Shown here: positions 35,430 to 43,594 of the stretch, in pieces | Numbering within the stretch: position 1 is the first letter of the stretch | How the letters are laid out: the number at the start of each line of letters is the position of its first letter | DNA from: Pararobbsia alpina | Lineage (GTDB): Bacteria; Pseudomonadota; Gammaproteobacteria; Burkholderiales; Burkholderiaceae | Reading direction: 5' to 3' | Length of the DNA: 64,000 bases | Assembly (NCBI RefSeq): GCF_902859895.1 | Contig: NZ_CADIKM010000002.1 | Location: 124,001-188,000 of the forward strand | The notes under the pieces: model-generated | Seen by the model: the letters and a program-made list of their open reading frames with translations, nothing else | The model's database searches: none | What the model was told of the DNA's origin: nothing | Translations under genes and position numbers: made by a program

Positions 35430-36401
35430 TCATCTCTCGGCGGCAACCGGCTCCGCTTCGCGCGGTGCGACCGCCGAGTACTTGCGCAACAACATGGTGA
35501 AGCGCGCGGCGGGTTCGCTCAGCGGTTCGTGCTTGCGCACCAGGATGCCGAAACCCGGCAGGTTCTTGCCGATCTCGATGGGCAGCGCCACCAGAAGGCG
35601 GGCCTTCAGATAATCGCGTGCAACCGATTCGGACAGCATCGCGACCGCGTCGCTGCTTTGCAGCAGCTGAAGCGTCGCGAAAATCGATGCGCATTCGACG
35701 AGGTTCGCAGGTGAAGCGAGCCCCGCTGCCGCAAGCTCCTCTTCGAATAGTTGCCTTGCCGGGCTCGTGATCGGCTGCACCACCCAAGGCCACGCCACGA
35801 GATCGGCAAGTTGCGGATGCGCGTGTCCCGCAAGCGGGTGACGTGCGCGTGCAACGAGCTTCATCGTCTCGTTCGCGATCGGCTCGAAATCGAAGTGATT
35901 GTGCTGAAGCGGATTGGTGAACCGTCCGAGCGCGAGATCGATTTCCCGGCGCTCGAGCAGTTCGACGACCTGGTCGCTCGTTTCGCCGAGAATTCGCACA
36001 TTGAGCAGCGGGCGCTCCGCCTTCAGATCGGCGACCGCGACCGCGACAAGATCGGGCGCCGCTCCCATGATCGCGCCGACCGTCAATTGTCCATGACCGC
36101 CCTTGCGCTTGACTTCGAGCGCCTCGGCAAAACGCGTCAGGTGCGCAAGCGACTGGCGCGCATACCCGAGAGCCTCGATACCGAGCGGCGTCGGCTCCAT
36201 GCCGCGCGCGCGCCGCTCGAACAAGGCAAAGCCGAACGCTTCCTCGATATCGGCGAGCATGCGGCTCGCGCTCGGTTGCGCAACGTTGATGTCGGCAGCG
36301 GCATGATGCAGGTTCCGTGTATCGTCCAGCGCCACGAGCAATGACAGATGCCGGAACCGCAAACGGTTCACGAGCGTGACAAACGAGGCAGTGGAGTTCA
36401 T
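35430..36401 (-). CDS. LysR-family regulator, likely controls the rhamnose genes
   Basis: A 323-residue LTTR. The HTH (about 14-70) has FRHLSLLVALDDTRNLHHAA then DINVAQPSASRMLADIEEAF. The effector domain begins near 103 (GQLTVGAIMGAAPDLVAVAV) with the GbpR-type features ALGRFTNP and WVVQPITSPAR. Sugar-responsive LTTRs of this subgroup are common next to sugar-acid genes. It is divergent from rhaM with a repeat-rich spacer, and its own end is 72 bases from lutC. No direct evidence for its inducer. Confidence 0.85.
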   Translation of the reverse strand: MNSTASFVTLVNRLRFRHLSLLVALDDTRNLHHAAADINVAQPSASRMLADIEEAFGFALFERRARGMEPTPLGIEALGYARQSLAHLTRFAEALEVKRKGGHGQLTVGAIMGAAPDLVAVAVADLKAERPLLNVRILGETSDQVVELLERREIDLALGRFTNPLQHNHFDFEPIANETMKLVARARHPLAGHAHPQLADLVAWPWVVQPITSPARQLFEEELAAAGLASPANLVECASIFATLQLLQSSDAVAMLSESVARDYLKARLLVALPIEIGKNLPGFGILVRKHEPLSEPAARFTMLLRKYSAVAPREAEPVAAER

Positions 36402-36443
36402 TGCACCGATCCGCTTTTATGATCGCCCGATCGTAACATCGGA

Positions 36444-36473
36444 TTGAATGGTTATCGCCGGGGCGCTTATAGT
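36444..36473 (+). promoter_or_regulatory. Candidate sigma-70 promoter of the rhaM unit
   Basis: TTGAAT (36444-36449) and TTATAG (36467-36472) lie 17 bases apart, facing rhaM. A TATAGT reading at 36468-36473 with an 18-base spacer is equivalent. The predicted start near 36480 would give a leader of about 210 bases containing the tandem GC-rich repeats. Confidence 0.5.
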
Positions 36474-36531
36474 CGCTACACAAAAATAGAACGTTGAACG
36501 GAGACGCGCGGCCGGGCCAAACGAAACACCC

Positions 36532-36585
36532 TGAGGGTAAATGCCCAAGGGCATTCCCGAGGGGCATGCCTGAAGGGTTTGCCTG
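36532..36585. repeat. Imperfect 13-base tandem repeats with dyads before rhaM
   Basis: Four adjacent units: TGAGGGTAAATGCCC, AAGGGCATTCCCG, AGGGGCATGCCTG and AAGGGTTTGCCTG. Each has a purine-GGG core and a pyrimidine-CC core, and together they make the palindromes ACCCTGAGGGT (36529-36539) and ATGCCCAAGGGCAT (36541-36554). This could be an operator array for the divergent LysR protein or another regulator; that is inference. Confidence 0.55.
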
Positions 36586-36693
36586 TGACCTGGGAAGCGA
36601 AGTACCAGCGCTCCCCGGGACTTTCCCGAGAGAACCCCCGAAAGGCATTCACGGGAGCATCCAAGGCGGGCCGCGCACAAGGAAGAAGCACCC

Positions 36694-37158
36694 ATGGACA
36701 CGATCGCTTTCCGGATGACGCTCAAGCCGGGCATGCGGGACGAATATCGACGGCGCCACGACGCGCTGTGGCCCGAGCTCGCGGATGCGCTGCGGGATGC
36801 CGGCATCCACGACTACTCGATCTTCCTCGACGAGACCTCCAATCATTTGTTCGCGGTGCTCAAGCGCCCGGCCGACCATCGCATGGATGCGCTGCCGCAC
36901 CTGCCCGTGATGCGGCGCTGGTGGGACTACATGGCCGAGCTCATGGAAACCGAAGCCGATCACGCACCTGTCGTCACGCCGCTGACGCCGGTGTTTCATC
37001 TCGAAACCGGTCGGCGTGATGCGCCGCAAGGACGTCCTGGATCGACACGCGAGCCACGGCCGGCTCGCTGCCGATGTGCGGTAAGGAGAACGCAGTACAG
37101 CCGTCGCGGCGCGCGAAGTGCGGGCCGACGCGTTCGAACCTGTCGATCGACACTTTGA
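36694..37158 (+). CDS. rhaM: L-rhamnose mutarotase with a C-terminal extension
   Basis: The first about 106 residues match RhaM (YiiL): MDTIAFRMTLKPGMRDEYRR, RHDALWPELADALRDAGIHD, YSIFLDETSNHLFAVLK and VMRRWWDYMAELMETE. It interconverts rhamnose anomers to supply the dehydrogenase. Known family members end near VTPLTPVFHLE, but here the frame runs on for about 48 Arg-rich residues (RRDAPQGRPGSTREPRPARC...) before the stop at 37156. That tail has no family feature; it may be a lost stop codon or a sequencing error. Confidence 0.88.
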   Translation: MDTIAFRMTLKPGMRDEYRRRHDALWPELADALRDAGIHDYSIFLDETSNHLFAVLKRPADHRMDALPHLPVMRRWWDYMAELMETEADHAPVVTPLTPVFHLETGRRDAPQGRPGSTREPRPARCRCAVRRTQYSRRGARSAGRRVRTCRSTL

Positions 37159-37161
37159 GCA

Positions 37162-37208
37162 ATTCACCGAGCATTCACCGAGCGATTCAATGAGCGACTC
37201 ACCAAGCG
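37162..37208. repeat. Four imperfect 11-12-base tandem repeats before the lactonase gene
   Basis: The units ATTCACCGAGC, ATTCACCGAGCG, ATTCAATGAGCG and ACTCACCAAGCG follow each other between the rhaM stop and the lactonase start (37219). They occupy the translation-initiation region, so they displace the usual ribosome site; only the GAAGCCTGCC just before the ATG remains. Confidence 0.7.
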
Positions 37209-37218
37209 AAGCCTGCCA

Positions 37219-38121
37219 ATGAAGATCGTCGATCCGCATTTCCATCTGTGGAACCTCGATACGCACCACTATCCGTGGCTGGCGAATCCGGGTATCTCGT
37301 TCGTCGGCGACGCGCGGGCGCTCAAGCACAACTATCTGATCGGCGACTACTTCGCGGATACGGACGACGCAGTCGACCTCGAAGTGATCAAAGCGGTGCA
37401 TGTCGATGCGAATCACGATCCCGCGGACCCGGTCGCTGAAACACGCTGGCTCCAGGCGATCGCTGATTCGCCTGACGGCCGTGGCATGCCCAATGGGATC
37501 GTTGCCGGCGCTGACCTGTCCGCCGACAACGTCGAGGCCATACTTGCCGCGCACGCCGCGTTTCCGAACACACGCGGCATCCGTCAGATTCTCAATGTGC
37601 ATCCGGATCCGCTCTACGACTACGTAGGCCGCCACTTCATGCGCGAAGCGGCCTGGCGCCGCAACTTCGGCTTGCTGCGCAAGTACCGGCTGTCGTTCGA
37701 TCTGCAACTCTATCCATCGCAGATGCGCGAAGCCGCCGAGCTGGCGCGCGAAAACCCGCATACACCGTTCATCGTCAATCATGCGGGCATGTTCGTCGAC
37801 CGCACTTCGGTTGTCGGCTGGCGGGCCTGGCGCGATGGTCTGCGCATGCTCGCCGCATGCGGCAATGTCGCCGTCAAGGTCAGCGGGCTCGTGATGTTCG
37901 ATCACCAATGGACGGTCGAGAGTCTGCGCCCCTATGTGCTCGAAACCATCGATGCATTCGGCGTCGAGCGCGCGATGTTCGCATCGAATTTTCCGGTCGA
38001 CCGGCTGTTTGGCGGCTACCGCGAACTCTGGTCCGCCTATGCGGCGATCGTCGCGGATGCCAGCGAATCTGAAAAAGAGGCTTTGTTCCGCGGCAACGCG
38101 GAGCGGATCTACCGGATCTGA
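37219..38121 (+). CDS. Amidohydrolase-family lactonase, probable L-rhamnono-lactonase
   Basis: A 300-residue protein of the COG3618 amidohydrolase group. The metal motif DPHFHLWNLDTHHYPWL opens the protein, then VHVDANHDP, PFIVNHAGMF (His/His region) and ASNFPVDRLF with the catalytic Asp-containing block. COG3618 members hydrolyse sugar lactones such as L-fucono- and L-rhamnono-lactone. It follows rhaM and precedes the ABC genes, so it fits lactone opening between the dehydrogenase and RhmD. Substrate by context only. Confidence 0.85.
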   Translation: MKIVDPHFHLWNLDTHHYPWLANPGISFVGDARALKHNYLIGDYFADTDDAVDLEVIKAVHVDANHDPADPVAETRWLQAIADSPDGRGMPNGIVAGADLSADNVEAILAAHAAFPNTRGIRQILNVHPDPLYDYVGRHFMREAAWRRNFGLLRKYRLSFDLQLYPSQMREAAELARENPHTPFIVNHAGMFVDRTSVVGWRAWRDGLRMLAACGNVAVKVSGLVMFDHQWTVESLRPYVLETIDAFGVERAMFASNFPVDRLFGGYRELWSAYAAIVADASESEKEALFRGNAERIYRI

Positions 38122-38179
38122 CCATGCGCGGCATCCTCAGACGCGCTGATGCAGGGATTTACGAGCAAGGAGTTTGCCC

Positions 38180-39700
38180 ATGACCGACCAACCCGCTGCA
38201 AGGCCACGCCTCGTCCTGACCCGCGCGAGCAAGAGCTTCGGCCGCGTGCGCGCGCTCGAGGACGGCACGCTCACGCTCTGGCCGGGTGAAGTCCACGCGC
38301 TGCTCGGCGAGAATGGTGCCGGCAAGTCGACGCTCGTCAAGCTGCTCGCAGGCGTACACCAGCCCGACGGCGGCGAGATGCGGATCGACGGCGAACCGCG
38401 CACCTTCCCCTCGCCGGCCGACGCGCGCAATGCGGGCATCGCCGTGATCTACCAGGAACCGACGCTGTTCTTCGACCTGTCGATCGGCGAGAACATCTTC
38501 ATGGGACGCCAGCCCTGCGACCGTGCGGGACGCATTCGCTACGACGCGATGAATGCCGAGGTCGATACGCTGCTCGCCTCGCTCGGCGTCAATCTGCGCG
38601 CCCAGCAATCGATCCGCGGCCTGTCGATCGCCGACCAGCAAGTCGTCGAAATCGCGAAGGCGCTCTCGCTCAATGCGAACATCCTGATCATGGATGAGCC
38701 GACTGCCGCCTTGTCGCTGCTCGAGGTCGACCGGCTGTTTGCGATCGCCGAGAGACTGCGCGCACGCGGCGTCGCGATCCTGTTCATCACGCATCGCCTC
38801 GATGAGGTCTTCAAGCTCTCGCAACGGATCACGATCATGCGCGACGGCCGCACGGTCCACTTCGCGATGACACATGAGATGACCACGGGCTCGATCGTCG
38901 CCAAGATGGTCGGCCGCGATCTCGACACCTTCTACCCGAAGGCGGAGGCGGCACCCGGTGAGGTCGCCCTGTCGGTACGCGGGCTTTCTCGCACCGGCGT
39001 TTTCCACGATATTTCGTTCGACGTCCGGCGCGGCGAGATCGTCGCGCTCGCGGGGCTCGTCGGCGCGGGGCGCAGCGAAGTCGCACGCGCGATCTTCGGC
39101 ATCGACCCGGTCGAGAGCGGCGCGGTGCATGTACTCGGCAAACCGCTGCGGCTCGGCCGGCCATTCGATGCGGTTCGCGCGGGCCTCGCGCTGGTCCCCG
39201 AGGACCGGCGCGGCCAGGGCCTCGCGCTCGATCTGAGCATCGCGCGCAATGCGTCCCTGACGGTACTCGGCCGGCTCACACGCGGCGGCCTGATCTCCGC
39301 CCGCAGCGAAGAACAGCTCGCGCAGACCTGGGGCCAGCGCCTGCGGCTCAAGGCCGCAAACCTGCAGGCACCGGTCGGCACGCTCTCGGGCGGCAACCAG
39401 CAGAAGATCGTGATCGGCAAGTGGCTCGCGACCGATCCGAAGGTGCTGATCATCGACGAGCCGACACGCGGTATCGATGTCGGCGCGAAAGCCGAGGTCT
39501 ATCGGACCCTGGCCGATCTCGTCAGCCAGGGCATGGCAGTCCTGATGATCTCGAGCGAGCTGCCCGAAGTGCTCGGCATGGCCGACCGCGTGCTCGTGAT
39601 GCACGAAGGCCGCCTGAGCGCCGATCTCGCGCGCGCCGACGCCAGTGAGGAGCGCATCATGAGCGCCGCGCTCGGCCAGCACTGGGAGCGCGCCGCATGA
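38180..39700 (+). CDS. rhaT: Sugar ABC transporter ATPase with two ABC domains (RhaT-like)
   Basis: A 506-residue duplicated ATPase of the ribose/rhamnose (CUT2) class. Domain 1 has Walker [10 protein letters not shown] and Walker [13 protein letters not shown]. Domain 2 has the degenerate P-loop GLVGAGRSE, signature LSGGNQQK and [26 protein letters not shown] lies eight bases before ATG 38180 (the upstream TTG at 38174 is less likely). Its TGA overlaps the next permease ATG. Name follows the rhizobial rhaSTPQ rhamnose importer. Confidence 0.88.
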   Translation: MTDQPAARPRLVLTRASKSFGRVRALEDGTLTLWPGEVHALLGENGAGKSTLVKLLAGVHQPDGGEMRIDGEPRTFPSPADARNAGIAVIYQEPTLFFDLSIGENIFMGRQPCDRAGRIRYDAMNAEVDTLLASLGVNLRAQQSIRGLSIADQQVVEIAKALSLNANILIMDEPTAALSLLEVDRLFAIAERLRARGVAILFITHRLDEVFKLSQRITIMRDGRTVHFAMTHEMTTGSIVAKMVGRDLDTFYPKAEAAPGEVALSVRGLSRTGVFHDISFDVRRGEIVALAGLVGAGRSEVARAIFGIDPVESGAVHVLGKPLRLGRPFDAVRAGLALVPEDRRGQGLALDLSIARNASLTVLGRLTRGGLISARSEEQLAQTWGQRLRLKAANLQAPVGTLSGGNQQKIVIGKWLATDPKVLIIDEPTRGIDVGAKAEVYRTLADLVSQGMAVLMISSELPEVLGMADRVLVMHEGRLSADLARADASEERIMSAALGQHWERAA

Positions 39701-40851
39701 GACACGCCACGCCGAATCCTTCTGATCCGCGCCGCGAATCGTCCACGATGCCCCTGTCCAGCGCTTCCTCGTCGCCGAGGCCTCCGCAACCGCCCGCTTC
39801 GCCCACGCCACCGGGTCGCCCGCCTGCGGGCCGGCCGGCGGACAACGGATCCGCCAGCACGGCCTCGCGCTTTGCGGATGGCCTCGCACGCAATCGCGAA
39901 AGCACGCTGCTCATCGTGCTCGTGCTCGTCGTGCTCGGCACCGCGCTGGCGCGGCCGGGCTTCCTCAACACGCAAAACCTGCGTGACGTGCTGCTCAATG
40001 TCGCGATCATCAGCCTGCTGAGCGCGGGCATGACGGTCGTGATGCTGATGCGGCATATCGACTTGTCGATCGGTTCCGTCGTCGGGCTCACGGCCTATCT
40101 TGTCGGCACGCTCTACGTCCAGCATCCGGGCATGCCGGTGGTGGTCGCCCTGTTCGCGGGCATTGCGATGGGACTCGTCGCGGGCCTCGTCAACGGCGTG
40201 CTCGTGACCTTCGGCCGCGTGCCCTCGCTGGTCGCGACGCTCTCGACGCTCTACATCATCCGGGGCGCCGACTACTGGTTCGTGCATGGCGGCCAGGTCA
40301 ACGCCACAAGCCTGCCCGATGCGTACTCGCGGCTCGCGACAGGGGCGCTGCTCGGCGTACCGAACCTCGTGCTGATCGCCGCGCTCGTGCTCGCCGCGCT
40401 CGGCTTCTATCTCAAGTTCTATCGCGGCGGCCGCGAGTTCTACGCGATCGGCTCGAATCTCGAAGCGGCGCGGCTCGCGGGGATCGCTGTCGACCGGCGC
40501 GTGCTCGGAGGCTTTCTGCTCACAGGTGCCATCGCCGGGCTGGCGGGCGCACTCTGGCTCGCACGATTCGGCACGGTCGACGCGAGCACGGCCAAGGGTA
40601 TCGAACTCCAGGTCGTCGCCGCGGCGGTGGTCGGCAGCGTGGCGATCACCGGCGGGGTCGGCACCATCTGGGGTGCGACGCTCGGTGCGCTGTTGCTCGG
40701 CGTGATCAATATCTCGCTGGTCGTACTGCGCGTCTCGCCGTTCTGGCAGCAGGCCATCCAGGGGGCGCTGATCGTCGCGGCGATCACGCTCGACACCTTG
40801 CTCGCGCGCTCGGTCGCGAAGCGGATGATGAGGAAACGCGAACATGTCTGA
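39697..40851 (+). CDS. rhaP: Sugar ABC transporter permease (RhaP-like)
   Basis: A 384-residue permease with about nine hydrophobic segments from residue 70 ([20 protein letters not shown]). Its family segments are [40 protein letters not shown] and a C-terminal [20 protein letters not shown]. The first about 65 residues are Pro/Ser-rich and not membrane-spanning, a longer N-terminus than usual; an in-frame ATG at 39748 is possible. Start ATG 39697 overlaps the ATPase stop (ATGA), and the next gene overlaps its end by eight bases. Confidence 0.87.
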   Translation: MRHATPNPSDPRRESSTMPLSSASSSPRPPQPPASPTPPGRPPAGRPADNGSASTASRFADGLARNRESTLLIVLVLVVLGTALARPGFLNTQNLRDVLLNVAIISLLSAGMTVVMLMRHIDLSIGSVVGLTAYLVGTLYVQHPGMPVVVALFAGIAMGLVAGLVNGVLVTFGRVPSLVATLSTLYIIRGADYWFVHGGQVNATSLPDAYSRLATGALLGVPNLVLIAALVLAALGFYLKFYRGGREFYAIGSNLEAARLAGIAVDRRVLGGFLLTGAIAGLAGALWLARFGTVDASTAKGIELQVVAAAVVGSVAITGGVGTIWGATLGALLLGVINISLVVLRVSPFWQQAIQGALIVAAITLDTLLARSVAKRMMRKREHV

Positions 40852-41962
40852 ACCGAATTCGAAGTCCGAGGCAAAGCCGGAGCCGGCTGTCGGTGCTCAC
40901 ATCGCGACTGGGGCCGGCTCGAGCGGTAGCGGCGCCAACCCAAGCGCCTCCACCATGATGAACACCAGCAAGCGCGCATTCCACTGGCCCTGGGAAGCCT
41001 CGCTCACGATCCTGCTCATTGCCGCGCTCGTGCTCGGTCGCTCCTTGTCGTCCGACTTTCTCGGCGCGGCGAACCTCTCGAACATGCTCGCCGATTTCAC
41101 CGAGATCGCTCTGATGGCACTGCCGATGACGCTGATCATCGTGGCCGCCGAGATCGACCTGTCGGTCGCCTCGGTGCTCGGCGCCTCGAGCGCGCTGATG
41201 GGCGTGCTCTGGCATATGGGTTTGCCGATGCCGCTCGTGATCGTCATCGTGCTCGTCGCAGGCACGCTTGCGGGTCTGCTCAACGGGCTCGTGATCGTGA
41301 GGCTGAGCCTGCCCTCGCTCGCCGTCACGATCGGCTCGCTCGCCTTTTTCCGGGGGCTCGCTTACGTGCTGCTCGGTGACCAGGCGATCGCCGATTTCCC
41401 CGCGGCCTATACCGCCTTCGGCATCAATACCGTCGGCAACAGCTTCCTGCCACAGCCCTTCGTGCTCGTGCTGATCGGGGCGATCGTGTTCTGCGTGCTG
41501 CTTCAGGCGACCGCGTTCGGCCGCAGCCTCTATGCGATCGGCGCGAATCCGACCGCCGCGGCGTTCTCGGGCCTCGACGTCGATCGCACCAAACTCAAGC
41601 TCTTCGTGCTGTCGGGCGCGATGAGCGCGCTGGCGGGCGTCGTCTACACGCTGCGCTTCACGAGTGCGCGCGGCGACAACGGCGAGGGTTTCGAACTGTC
41701 GGTAATCGCCGCCGTGCTGTTCGGCGGCGTGAGCATTTTCGGCGGCCGCGGTTCGATGATCGGCGTCTTGCTCTCGCTCGTGATCATCGGCGTGCTGCGC
41801 AATGCGCTGACCCTGATCGACGTTTCGAGCGAAGTGCTGACGATCATTACCGGCGCGCTGCTGCTGTCCTCGGTGCTGATCCCCAATCTGTTCAACCGCT
41901 GGCGCTCGATGCGCGAGCGGCGTGTGCTCGCGGCCCGCGCGGCGGCGATGGCAGCGCAATGA
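40844..41962 (+). CDS. rhaQ: Sugar ABC transporter permease (RhaQ-like)
   Basis: A 372-residue permease with repeated transmembrane segments (SLTILLIAALVLGRSL near residue 50, IDLSVASVLGASSALMGVLW, LNGLVIVRLSLPSLAVTIGS, LAGVVYTLRFTSARGD). It has the usual C-terminal GGVSIFGGRGSMIGVLLSLV block. It overlaps the RhaP gene by eight bases and is followed by 168 bases before the binding-protein gene. It pairs with RhaP to form the channel. Confidence 0.87.
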   Translation: MSEPNSKSEAKPEPAVGAHIATGAGSSGSGANPSASTMMNTSKRAFHWPWEASLTILLIAALVLGRSLSSDFLGAANLSNMLADFTEIALMALPMTLIIVAAEIDLSVASVLGASSALMGVLWHMGLPMPLVIVIVLVAGTLAGLLNGLVIVRLSLPSLAVTIGSLAFFRGLAYVLLGDQAIADFPAAYTAFGINTVGNSFLPQPFVLVLIGAIVFCVLLQATAFGRSLYAIGANPTAAAFSGLDVDRTKLKLFVLSGAMSALAGVVYTLRFTSARGDNGEGFELSVIAAVLFGGVSIFGGRGSMIGVLLSLVIIGVLRNALTLIDVSSEVLTIITGALLLSSVLIPNLFNRWRSMRERRVLAARAAAMAAQ

Positions 41963-42130
41963 TCCGATGCATTGCCGCCTGGATGAACGATGTGCGCGAA
42001 CGGACCGTGGCATCCGTGGATCGAGATAGAAAGGCGATTGAAACAAAACAGCGTCTTAAAAAATGTCGTACCCACCCACGCACCGTCATCCGGCTCGCCG
42101 GCAGAAGAGTGCAACTCTAGGAGGCTTCAC

Positions 42131-43138
42131 ATGTTGCGAAACGTACGAGCGATCGCCATGCCGGCACTGTGTGCGGCACTGCTTGCGATCAGTAGCGCAG
42201 GCCATGCCGCCGGGCTCAAGGACGGGCTGAAGATCGCCTTCCTGCCCAAGCAGATCAACAACCCGTATGAAGTCATCGCCGACAACGGCGGGCTCGAAGC
42301 GATCAAGGAATTCAAGGGCGACGGCAAGGTGGTCGGGCCCTCGGATGCCGGCGCATCCTCGCAGGTCCAGTACATCAACACGCTGATCACGCAGCACGTC
42401 GATGCGATCGTGATCGCGGCCAACGATGCGAACGCGGTCGTCCCGTATTTGCAGAAGGCTCATGCGGCCGGCATCAAGGTCGTCACGTTCGATTCGGATA
42501 CGGCACCCGCAGGGCGCCAGATCTTCGTGAACCAGGCAGTCAGCGAAGATATCGGGCGCGGGCAGATCCAGCTGACCTCCAAGCTGATCGGCGGCGAAGG
42601 TGAAATCGCGGTGCTCTCGGCCACGCCGAACGCGACGAATCAGAACACCTGGATCAAGTACATGCAGGACGAACTGAAGAAGCCTGAGTACGCGAAGATC
42701 AAGCTCGTCAAGGTGGCCTACGGCAACGACGACGACCAGAAGTCGTTTGTCGAGACGCAGGGCCTGCTGCAAGCCTATCCGAACCTGAAGGCCATCATTG
42801 CGCCGACCACGGTCGGCATCGCCGCTGCGGCGCGTTATCTGTCGACCTCGCCGAAGAAAGGCCAGCTCGTCGTCACGGGCCTCGGCACGCCGAACCAGAT
42901 GCGCGCGTTCGTCAAGAACGGCACGGTCAAGGCGTTCCAGCTTTGGGATCCGAGCGCGCTCGGCTACCTCGCTGCCTATGCCGCGGCCAATCTGGCGTCG
43001 GGCACGATCACCGGCAAGGAAGGCGATTCGTTCGACGCCGGCAAGCTCGGCAAGCGCACGGTCGGCAAGGACGGCGAGGTCGTCCTCGGACCGCCGACGA
43101 CGTTTGACTCGAGCAATATCGACAATTTCAATTTCTAG
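42131..43138 (+). CDS. rhaS: Rhamnose ABC transporter substrate-binding protein (RhaS-like)
   Basis: A 335-residue periplasmic protein. ATG 42131 has AGGAGG eight bases upstream (the open frame further upstream is untranslated leader). A signal peptide ends near residue 25 (ISSAGHAAG). The ligand fold shows KIAFLPKQINNPYEVIADNG, VDAIVIAANDANAVVPYLQK, KVVTFDSDTAPAGRQIFVNQ and LIGGEGEIAVLSATPNATNQ, as in RhaS/autoinducer-2-type proteins. It ends the rhamnose cluster, followed by a strong terminator. Confidence 0.9.
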   Translation: MLRNVRAIAMPALCAALLAISSAGHAAGLKDGLKIAFLPKQINNPYEVIADNGGLEAIKEFKGDGKVVGPSDAGASSQVQYINTLITQHVDAIVIAANDANAVVPYLQKAHAAGIKVVTFDSDTAPAGRQIFVNQAVSEDIGRGQIQLTSKLIGGEGEIAVLSATPNATNQNTWIKYMQDELKKPEYAKIKLVKVAYGNDDDQKSFVETQGLLQAYPNLKAIIAPTTVGIAAAARYLSTSPKKGQLVVTGLGTPNQMRAFVKNGTVKAFQLWDPSALGYLAAYAAANLASGTITGKEGDSFDAGKLGKRTVGKDGEVVLGPPTTFDSSNIDNFNF

Positions 43139-43190
43139 CCCTTCTCACGCCGCTCCGTGAATGACGGAGTGGTGAAAATGCCTGTTCAAG

Positions 43191-43218
43191 GCCCGGCGCA
43201 TGTGCGCCGGGCTTTTTT
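43191..43218 (+). terminator. Intrinsic terminator after rhaS
   Basis: GCCCGGCGCA (43191-43200) and TGCGCCGGGC (43203-43212) pair perfectly round a two-base loop and TTTTTT follows. Confidence 0.95.
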
Positions 43219-43338
43219 ATTTATATTCTGAACAAACAATCCATTTCATTCCCAATGGAGATTAATTCATATCGCAATGGCCTGTGTTTTGAATGAATAC
43301 ACCTTACACAATACGAGATAAAACACAGTAATTGCGAA

Positions 43339-43383
43339 ACACCTCTTCAAGGCCGGACGCATGGTTCACCGAGCTTTTTTCAT
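43339..43383. repeat. Degenerate second copy of the rhaS terminator region
   Basis: CTTCAAGGCCGGACGCATGG (43346-43365) followed by TTCACCGAGCTTTTTTCATT resembles the preceding terminator block (GTTCAAGGCCCGGCGCATGT then GCGCCGGGCTTTTTTATTTA). The stem no longer pairs well. It lies in the AT-rich spacer between rhaS and the adhesin gene; the remainder of 43219-43468 shows no gene. Confidence 0.5.
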
Positions 43384-43468
43384 TCTCTCGTTAAGCAGGC
43401 AACCCGCTCATCTCCTTTGGAGATGCCTGAAAATATTAATACCCATTTCTTTGAATTTAATACCTCTA

Positions 43469-43523
43469 TTTCCAACATAAGATGAATCCTACTAGTCAAT
43501 AGGATTCAATCCGTTGTTGGAAA
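43469..43523. promoter_or_regulatory. Long two-tier inverted repeat upstream of the adhesin gene
   Basis: Outer arms TTTCCAACA (43469-43477) and TGTTGGAAA (43515-43523) enclose inner arms GAATCCTA (43484-43491) and TAGGATTC (43500-43507). All 17 paired bases are perfect; an eight-base loop CTAGTCAA and asymmetric bulges of six and seven bases separate the tiers. It ends 71 bases before the adhesin ATG. Confidence 0.7.
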
Positions 43524-43594
43524 TATCCGGCGAATTTCTAATTCAACTCGACGCGCATAGGGCTGCGTTATGACGACGATATGAAGGATTTTCG

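Noticed and set aside
38159-39889. 576-codon open frame antisense to rhaT
   Set aside because: Composition of a GC-rich shadow; the plus-strand ATPase motifs are unambiguous.
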